This document shows positions 56,116-64,000 of a stretch of 64,000 nucleotides of DNA, in pieces. A program made the position numbers and the translations under genes. The notes beneath the pieces were generated by a model. The model was not told the DNA's origin, searched no databases, and was given only the letters and a program-made list of their open reading frames with translations. The stretch is from Agrocybe praecox (taxonomy: Eukaryota > Basidiomycota > Agaricomycetes > Agaricales > Agrocybaceae): positions 3,174,501-3,238,500 of the forward strand of contig OZ024848.1 in the NCBI GenBank assembly GCA_964017145.1. The letters run 5' to 3'. Position 1 is the stretch's first letter. The number at the start of each line of letters is the position of its first letter.

Positions 56116-57267
56116 GATACCCATTTTTGTTGATCTGCTTGTCGTCGCATCGTCATTGTCATCCACGTTCAACTTCCCTTCTCACCATGTTCAGCAGCAG
56201 CAGTGCAAAGACGACCCAAAAAAATCGGCAGTTGGTCTGTATAATCACATTCTAACCATATAGACACGAGATTTAGAATAATCGAAAAAGCGTGTGGCCC
56301 GAAGGCAACAATATTTGAGGAAAATACGTTGCGTGCACATAGGCCACCGACTGACGGGAATATTGGGGATAGCAAGTATAGCCGCAAAAGCGAGAATAGC
56401 AAGCATAGCAGGAATAGCAGGAATAGTGGGCACATCAGGAATAGTAACCTGTTGCCTCTTTCATGCAATTTCACTACTGGCAAATATAGGGGAAAACTGA
56501 CAAGAGGATGGTAAAGAGTCGAGTCTTCTTCAGCGAACATCATATAGTGCAAAATAAATACGTAGCTTGATAGACAATACATCCAATTCAAATCGATGAT
56601 GGAAAGCCCGTTTCCACCTATGAATAGCCACCTCACAGCCCAGCCAAGCGTATAATCGGTGGAGATTACTAGCAGAAACGAGAAAACAAAGAAGAGAGGT
56701 CGTTGATAGTATAAAAGATAAAAAAGAAGACTTTCTCGAGCTCCCAGTCGGTCGTGCTCGAGGGTTGTACTGCATCAGCAAAAAGGCTTCGAAAATATGA
56801 GTAAATACGATTAATTTCGGAGATTGTAATTTCGTGAGCAGACGTGATCTTATTACAACTCAGCTATAAATTCTGTAATCCATCGCATCGATCATAATTT
56901 GCTCATAATCCAACCACATTCTATGTAAACGGTTATGCTGGCTGCGGCCCTTTTTGCTTGTTATGACTCAATCAATATCGGCTGAAAACATGATCACAAC
57001 TGTCTGAGAACTTTTACTTAAACTGTGTAATCTCACAGTGAGGTGGCACTTCCCCTGAGTCTGCACTGCTGCTGGCTGGCTGTCTCGAGCGCTTAGCCGC
57101 AAACTTGGCACACGCTTTCACTGCGCAACTGATTCTTTTCTAGATACATTAAATTTTTTCGTAGATTCTAGGCCCTACGGATGTCAGCGTGGTCATTGGT
57201 AAGCCTTCCCACCCGGTTCTACTAAGTGCAACTCCTTGATTTAACCCGAACTTTAGAATGTATCATC
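56116..57267. other. Intergenic, possible membrane-protein relic and transposon left end
   Basis: A minus-strand hydrophobic frame (56169-56636) covers a run of GGAATAGCA-type units at 56390-56440, so its helix-like look may come from the repeat. CACAGTGAGGTGGCACTTCC at about 57035 resembles a CACTA-type terminus and might be the left end of the Plavaka element, but no matching right end lies in the window. Confidence 0.3.
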
Positions 57268-60200
57268 ATGGAGTTCGAAAAATCAAGTTTAAAATGTGCT
57301 GGTTGCGGAAGGCGTTACACGACTAGCGGATACCTCATGCGCCATGAGTACAAGTGCGATAAACGCAAAGAACAAAGTGCCCAAGCTTGGAATGCGGCTG
57401 CGGCGTTGAAACGTCCACGTTCAACAGCCTCCAGCCTTGATATCAATTTTACAGGTGACCAGACGGTGTCACAAGAGGCAGGATCTTCGAAATTTCACGA
57501 AAGTCGCGATAAACTTGCGAGTTTACTTGGACTGGTTCCGGGAAGAAAACGCGCACGGAAAGAAGGAAACTTGAACGCGAGTAGCAGTACTGTAGCGGAC
57601 GTACCTCAACAGAGCACCGACTTCAGTGCCCCACCGGTATTTGTAAGAGTTTCTCGAGTTCTATCATCAGGAAAAGTGATTAGCATGCTCACATTCTTTA
57701 CTAAGCCCAATAATGACCGAGGAAACGACTCTGAGTCGGCACTCATCGAAATGGATACGGACACAGGCTTACCAGTCTCGTTGACAGCGGACGCCCTGAC
57801 TGCGGACTTGCAGGAGGATCCGCCTGCCATTGAACTTCAGCCTACTCACCCGTTGGGAAAACGGGTAAGAGTGCCAACGGCTAGGGCATTGGCCATGATG
57901 GAGGATGAACTTCCTGACGGTCCCGGCCAACTTGAAGCTGCACCAGAGCCCGTCGACGACATTCAGGGTTCACATGCTTTAGAAGATGGTGTACTGCCAC
58001 CTTCTCGCGCGCCTCTGTTAATTCGGATTCGCCGACTCGTGAAAACTGTCAAGAATCGATTCGGTGTGTCTCGCATGTATCATGGGAAACCTAGTGGGGT
58101 ACCAGACACAAATTCTACTGCCCATCATCTTTTCGCCGACGGCTTGGTTCTCCCTACTACACCGGCTTCTACTATTCCCAATCCGGATTCAACCTCAAAG
58201 ACGGCGGCAGAGATCATTCATCCATACCCCAATATGTCAACATTTCTCTTCAATCGCTGGTTCTGGAATGGCAACAAAAAGACGAAGGAAACTCGAAATG
58301 AACTCTTGAACGATGTGATGGCGCATCCCGAATTTCGACTCCAGGATGTTGTGAATGCGAACTTCAATGTTCTCGATGACAAGGTTGCCCAAAATACAGG
58401 AGGCGTCACAGAGGAACACGGATGGACAAAATCGAGTGTCCCTATAATGATCCCTACTGGTAAGAAGAAAACCAAAGCTACCAAACGTGATGCAGCAACC
58501 CGGCAACGTCGACAGGATGCATTTTTCAGGAGCAACATTGAAACATCGCTTGCCGAAGAAGAACCTGGGCCCGAACCATACCTCGCAGGTCGTCAATTCA
58601 ATGTCCCGAATTTTTATCATAAAAGCTTGAACAATATATTGAAGGAAACATATTCAGACACGGAGGCCAAGAATTTTCATTGGCATCCATTCGAAGAGCA
58701 CTGGTGTCCTCCATGGGAACCTAACTCAGCAGAACGGGTCTTCTGTGATCTTGCCAGTTCAAAAACCTTTGTCGCTGCTGATCGTGCTTTACAGGATTTA
58801 CCCCCTGAAGTAGGATGTGATCTGCCTCGTGTAGTGGCAGGATTAATGTTTTATTCTGATGCGACACAGGTGGCACAGTTTGGCCATGCTAAGCTATGGC
58901 CTATTTATTTGTACCTCGCCAACCAGTCGAAGTATGACCGTGCACGACCCGACAAAAAAGGGGGCCACACACTGGCCTTTCTGCCGTCGGTATGTCTTCT
59001 CCAAAATTCAACCCAAACGCAGCGAGATTTACATACTAGTAAATGTTCTTTTAGCTTCCGGACAATTTGGCGGATTTTATTTTCCAAGATCCCGACGGCA
59101 AACTGAATGCACCACTACTAGCGCACTGTAAACGTGAACTTTTTCACGGTTGCTGGAAAATCATCCTTGATGATGAGTTCCTGTTTGCTTATGCGCATGG
59201 CATCATTGTGGATTGTGGAGATGGCATTCGTCGTCGTATATACCCACGAATATTCATTTATTCAGCAGATTATCCCGAAAAGTGCGAGTTCGATATTAAT
59301 TGTCTCGAGTCAGTTATCAATACTGACCATCTGTACGTCAGGGTTCTGATTGCTACCATACGTGACCTAGGAAATTGTCCCTGCCCACGGTGCAAAATCC
59401 CGAAAACTCGCTTTATTGACATTGCCAAAGCATCGGACATGAAAGATAGGGAGCACCTCGCATGCTATGAAACGCACGAGCGTCAGCAAAAGGTTAACGA
59501 CGCACGCGCCCTAATTTATAACGAGGGGTATGCTGTCAATAGTGTTCATGTTGAAGCATTATTGAAAGCAGATTCGCTCGTGCCTACAGAAGTAAGTACT
59601 CAATTGGTTTAGATTATTTGTTAATTCTACTTTTGACGCCAAATTCTAGAATGCATTTTCGGTGAAACTGCGTGCTTTCGACTTTGATATTCACAAAACA
59701 TTGGTAGTTGACTTGATGCATGAGGTGGAGCTTGGTGTATGGAAGGCGTTACTCCAGCACCTTATCCGTATGCTACATTGCCAGGGTTCTCTTATTGTAC
59801 ATGAGTTTAATTCACGGTGAGTAACAGTCTTTTTTAAAAAAAATCTATAACATAGAAATTAATTTGAATTTTAATCACAGGTTTCGTCAAGTTGCTCCAT
59901 TCGGGTCTTCAATTCGAAAATTTGACTCAAATGTGTCTGATTTATCGAAACTCGCTGCCCGAAACTACGAAGACATTTTACAGTGCTCTATTCCTTGCTT
60001 TGAGGGACTATTTCCGGAACCCCACAATTCGACCATTCTTGACCTATTATATATTATGGGATATTGGCACTCCTTGGCCAAACTTCGAATGCATACTGAC
60101 ACTTCTCTTCGAGTGTTCCGTGAAGTTACAACCATGCTCGGTGACGGCCTTCGCTACTTTGCAGCAGAAACGTGCTCCCATTTTGATACAGTTGAAACCG

Positions 60201-61799
60201 ACTCCGAATACCAGGCTCGGAACCGCGCAGCAACTCGTAGAGAAATGAAGGCAACTTCTCGAGGCACAAAGTCAAACACGGATTCAATTACCAATCCAGA
60301 ATCACTGCCCGAGAACTCTGTTTCTGTGGTTCAGACACCTCAAACGTTGGGTCCGCCATCTAGTACAGCAGCCTTACCTTATGCTTCGGGTGGTAAACGC
60401 AAAAAAACATTCAACTTATCGACTCCAAAAGCACATGCTTTACCTGATTACCCTAATCACATTGAATTTTTCGGAACAACTGATTGTTTCTCGACATTAT
60501 TGGTATGTGGATTCCTTATATTAGAAGGGCCCAGCTCTTATTAATTAAAACTTGTTAGGGTGAAGCTCGTCATCGACGAACCAAAGGGCAGAATGGTCGG
60601 ACAAATTTGAATGACACCCTTAAACAAATTGTTAAAATTGATACTCGGGAACAAGTCCATGACCGCATGACTCGTGAACTGGAAGGATTAAATCCTGACT
60701 CGGAAACGGCGCACTCAACACAACAAGAGCTCAACAAAACATACTATATTGCTTCGACAGATGAACGCAATAAGGTTCATATTCCTGACTTTCTCGAGGA
60801 ACATGCAGATGATCCTGCAGTTGTAGTATGTGTTGCATTGCGTTATCAGTCCCAGCATGAGTTATATTAATGTCACTTCAGAACTTTACTACAAAGTTAA
60901 AGGCCCATCTTTTGTCTCGAAAAGAAAACCAAACACCTTTTGGGGACGAGGAAAAGGCATATAGCAGCACGGAACTCAGTGACGTTATAATCCGGCATAA
61001 TTTTCTGTACGCACATGCAACTGCACGTTTCAACTTCACTGGGTATGATGTGCGTCGTGACCAAGACACCATCAACGTCAATTCAGACAGACGTGATGTA
61101 ATGATTCCATCGTTCGCACCTTCGTTTGATGAAAACAACAACGCGACACATCCATTTTGGTATGCACGCGTCCTTGGTATATATCATGCAAATGTGCATT
61201 TCAGTGGCTCTAATACACCAGTGTGTATGGAGTTTCTCTGGGTGAGATGGTTTGGACAGGATCCTGACTGGGATGGAGGTCCATCAAGCCTTCATCTTGA
61301 CTGTATTGGCTTTGTTCAAAGTCGAGATTCTGAAGCCTTTGGCTTCCTAAACCCATCGTTGGTAATTCGGGCATGCCATCTAATTCCAGCATTTCAATAT
61401 GGCCGAACCTATAATCTCCTTGGACCATCATACGCTCGAGACTCAAAGAAAGATGGTGACTGGCAAAATTATTATGTCATGAGGTATCTTGATTGTGTCC
61501 TTTTTACTTATTTACAATGCACGTCTAATTCTTATGTTAGATTCGTTGATCGTGATATTATGATGCGCTATCTAGGCATAGGTATTGGTCATCATAATTC
61601 TCCTGACTTTCCACGGGAGGATACACAACTCAAACAGAACTTATTTGATGGGAGTCCTGCATACCTCGCTCTTCAAGTAGTATCGACTGAAACTCTCAAT
61701 GTGCCAGAAGATGATGGCAAAAGTGATGGGTATATATCAGACGTTAACAATCCTGAAGAAGATGAAGAGGGATTCAGAGAAGAAGAGTTCGATTTATAG
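57268..61799 (+). CDS. Plavaka-type (KDZ / CACTA-related) transposase
   Basis: Seven exons (57268-58989, 59055-59591, 59650-59816, 59881-60502, 60559-60825, 60882-61483, 61541-61799) keep phase throughout and give 1,391 residues. An N-terminal zinc finger (CAGCGRRYTTSGYLMRHEYKC) is followed by a disordered region. The transposase core has HWHPFEEHWCPPWEP, VVAGLMFYSDATQVAQFGHA (first acidic residue), CPCPRCKIPK, DLMHEVELGVWKALLQHLI and the C-terminal part RYLGIGIGHH, then an acidic tail. These signatures match agaricomycete Plavaka transposases, DDE-type cut-and-paste enzymes. No stop or frameshift was seen, so it may be active. Upstream frame continues to 57226 without ATG; ATG 57268 just precedes the finger. 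Terminal repeats were not established. Confidence 0.88.
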
Positions 61800-62047
61800 A
61801 CAAAGTTTGTACTATTTATAGATGTCTGACGCGACGCGACGCGACTTCACGTGAAGTCTGCTTGTTCTTGCTTGTTTGATCAAACAAACTTTTTGATCCA
61901 TCCCGCCGGATGATCTCGTATCTGATTCACATTCACCACCACCACTACCACCCCCTTTGCAGGCATAGCTTGTTTTTCTTCCACAAATATCTAAAGGGTT
62001 TTTTACTCACTCCTCTTCTTACAACTCACTTTGAACATATCTGTCAA
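61800..62047. other. Spacer between transposase and DUF6698-like gene
   Basis: Holds GACGCGACGCGACGCGAC and the palindrome GTTTGATCAAAC near 61876. No gene. Confidence 0.45.
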
Positions 62048-63263
62048 ATGTCATCCTCAGATAGGCGAAGGGGTAACGTCAACTCCGGCCGTGGCAGTGA
62101 CAGGCCCAGAAATGATAGAAGTCTGTCACCTCGGCGTGAGAGAACAGATTACCAAAGGAGAAGTAAGAGCCACAACCGTTCCGAGGACTCTCAGTCCTGA
62201 CATTCATCACCACCACCACCATCTCTTCCATTTCCCTCAAGCTCACCACCTCCTCCCAGTAGTAGAAGTCATGGTTCGAGGAAACATACACGTACCTCCT
62301 CAGATACTGATGACGAGGATTCAGGCGAAGATATTGATAATAAGTGTGTATCCAATATCTACAGTATGCTAATCTGCGTTGCTCATAGAGTCAAAAACAA
62401 AACAGATTACCACACAAGTATCTTCAAGATAAAGGTCGGATTCTTGTTTGTTGCCGCTTCATGTGGAGCAAGCTTTCTGCAATCCTAGAGGAAGGCTACA
62501 ACATGACAATGTCAAATACAAATGTGGATTTACTCTCTGCCAGGTAAGTGGTAGTAGCCTGTTGTTTACAGTTGTGCTAATTAGTGTTCATCACTCACAG
62601 GAATCACGAAGTGTACCTGGGGTATCAGAATCTCGAACAGTGGGTTCCCAACATCGGTGATATTCTAGGCTCGCATGGCTTGGATGCTGTGAACCCCATT
62701 GCAAAACACGTACGAATTTTGTGGCTGCTTAATTTTGATTCTTGAACGTTAATCATCATCTATTTAGCTTGATCATGGCCGCAAGAAAGCGCGAGCTAGC
62801 GATGTGATTAGCATTAAGCTTCTCATCAATACGTGGCGAAAATATGACCCTCCTATTTATCCACTCATTCGCCATGGAATGGGGTTCCATAACGTCTCCA
62901 GTGGTGCCCTTATCTGTCCTGCTGACAAAGATTATAATGACCCTCAGTAAGTATCTACATTTTCGAGGTTTGTTCGCAGCTTACTTTTGATATTCAGGAT
63001 ACGGCAAGATCTTCAAGATGGTAAAATCAAATGCCGTGCCAGCAGCCTCGCATTATTTTTGTGGGCAAACGAACGTTGTGACCCTTCAAATTTTTTCTCA
63101 GGGTTCCTCAAAGGTGAGATGCTTGTAAAGGTGCGGTATTATGAGCAACCTTTTTTATTCTTACTAATCATAGTATTAGGGTGTTCACCACATCTTTATC
63201 GGTCCTAGCTCAGCATCTCAGTCCACAACACGAAGCACTAGGAAAGGAAATGCTGCTATTCAT
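62048..63263 (+). pseudogene. DUF6698-like protein gene, premature stop and hAT insertion
   Basis: Six exons can be followed (62048-62343, 62406-62543, then pieces to 63263). The N-terminus MSSSDRRRGNVNSGRGSDRP is Arg/Ser-rich and meets a TGA at 62198-62200, after which the same frame continues through a Pro/Ser/Asp-rich linker. Next come KYLQDKGRILVCCRFMWSK, GRKKARASDVISIKLLI, YPLIRHGMGFHNVSSGALIC, KCRASSLALFLWANERCDP, SGFLKGEMLVK and HHIFIGPSSASQ.. up to GNAAIH. This order matches basidiomycete DUF6698 proteins. In those, GNAxxH is followed by GM and a further domain. Here it ends at the TIR of a hAT element. Whether it travels with the Plavaka gene upstream is unknown. Confidence 0.75.
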
Positions 63264-64000
63264 TAGTGATGTGCCGGCTCCGGCCTGAGCCGTCAAGCCA
63301 GGCCAGGCCAGGCCAAAATTAGCCTGGCCAAGCCGAGCCAACCTAACGGCTTACGACGGCTTTTGGCCTGGCTTTTATTTTTGGAAGCCGTGGGCCGCTG
63401 GCTGAGCCACGGCTTGAGCGTGCAAAATCTTTGGCCTCTGAGCCTAAATCGACCAAAAAATTCCCACAGTGCTGTACAAATAAAACTGTACAGTTTTAAA
63501 TTGTTCCGTTTGCGGCAACACACAGCAATTTATCGTCTACTCAATCCCTCGAAAAATACTACCCATTTTATAATCTTCATAATGACAAACCCAACACAGC
63601 CTCAACGCTCGAAGCGAGTACCTATACCATCAACCCGTCTCACTGATGCCGCCAATGTGGCCGAACCTGAAATCCGGTCCCACCAAGAAGTCCGTGAGCG
63701 TGTCAACCATCACACTAATAATAGTATCAGCGCCACCAACGACACTTCTGTTTCATCGCAACGTTCATCCATTCCCCCCACTAGTCCATCGTTTTTTGTC
63801 TCATCCACACCACCCCGTATCCTTTCGCCGCCATTTGATGACGAAGATTTTCATGATGAAGACACAATAGCAAATACTCAGGACTCTGAGCCCTCGCTAA
63901 AAAGAAAGGCGAACACGGGAACTGAGGAACCGGCTTCGACATTGTTAGGTGACTTTCGAAATGACGAGGGACAAAGTATGTGGTTTTTAGCAATTTTCTT
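63264..64000 (+). mobile_element. hAT transposon, left part (runs off the window)
   Basis: Starts TAGTGATGTGCCGGCTC, a hAT-type terminus, followed by subterminal repeats of GGCC/GGCTTTTGGCCTGGC type (63290-63440). It carries the start of a gene at 63582. The preceding bases CTATTCAT (63256-63263) should be the 8-bp target duplication. The right end lies beyond the window. Confidence 0.75.
63582..64000 (+). CDS. N-terminus of a hAT-encoded protein, partial
   Basis: ATG 63582 opens a frame (MTNPTQPQRSKRVPIPSTRL) rich in Ser, Pro, Thr and Asp, up to a probable intron donor GTATGT at 63975. It is the only sizeable frame inside the hAT left part, so a transposase N-terminus is likely, but the BED finger and RNase H-like core lie outside the window. 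3' partial. Confidence 0.6.
   Translation, partial: MTNPTQPQRSKRVPIPSTRLTDAANVAEPEIRSHQEVRERVNHHTNNSISATNDTSVSSQRSSIPPTSPSFFVSSTPPRILSPPFDDEDFHDEDTIANTQDSEPSLKRKANTGTEEPASTLLGDFRNDEGQSMWFLAIF

Noticed and set aside
56245..56433. Transmembrane protein with Ala/Ile/Pro-rich helix
   Set aside because: The sequence is an imperfect GGAATAGCA repeat on the other strand, which by itself encodes such a pattern.

Overview
The window is nuclear DNA of a filamentous basidiomycete, most likely a wood- or litter-decaying agaricomycete. The evidence is: dense short GT..AG introns (about 45-70 bp); a secreted class II haem peroxidase; a GH7 cellobiohydrolase relic with a CBM1 remnant; an aryl-alcohol-dehydrogenase-type aldo-keto reductase; a NACHT-NTPase NLR; DUF6534 and a second family of seven-helix membrane proteins; an F-box gene; and agaricomycete transposons (Ngaro-like YR retroelement, Plavaka/KDZ transposase, hAT). 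No tRNA, rRNA or CRISPR array was recognised.

Layout. 0-10 kb: peroxidase (13 exons, +), GH7 pseudogene (-) carrying two insertions of a small MITE, a second MITE family, and a DUF6534 gene (-). 10-18.8 kb: a small secreted protein gene (+), its decayed paralogue (-), and a six-exon membrane-protein gene (+). 18.8-24.8 kb: a complete-looking Ngaro-like retroelement with split direct repeats, gag, RT/RNase H and tyrosine recombinase. 25-30 kb: an F-box gene with one nonsense codon, the third secreted-protein paralogue, and an aldo-keto reductase. 30.4-34.3 kb: an NLR gene whose first exon is split by an 817-bp CACTA-like MITE. 35-42.7 kb and 47.7-56.1 kb: two arrays of decayed, GC-rich, proline/serine-rich gene copies, each beside one copy of a duplicated membrane-protein gene (37.4 and 52.2 kb). 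42.7-47.6 kb: an AT-rich gene-free block of three tandem-repeat families and an assembly gap. 57-64 kb: an intact Plavaka-type transposase, then a DUF6698-like gene with a premature stop and a hAT element inserted in it that runs off the window.

How it fits together. The secreted enzymes and the reductase fit a lignocellulose-degrading lifestyle, but much of the region is duplicated, transposon-invaded and decaying. Comparison of duplicates inside the window gives direct evidence for transposition: an exact empty site for one MITE, and an exact frame-restoring join for the other. Exon structures were read by eye from splice signals and family resemblance; no database search was possible.
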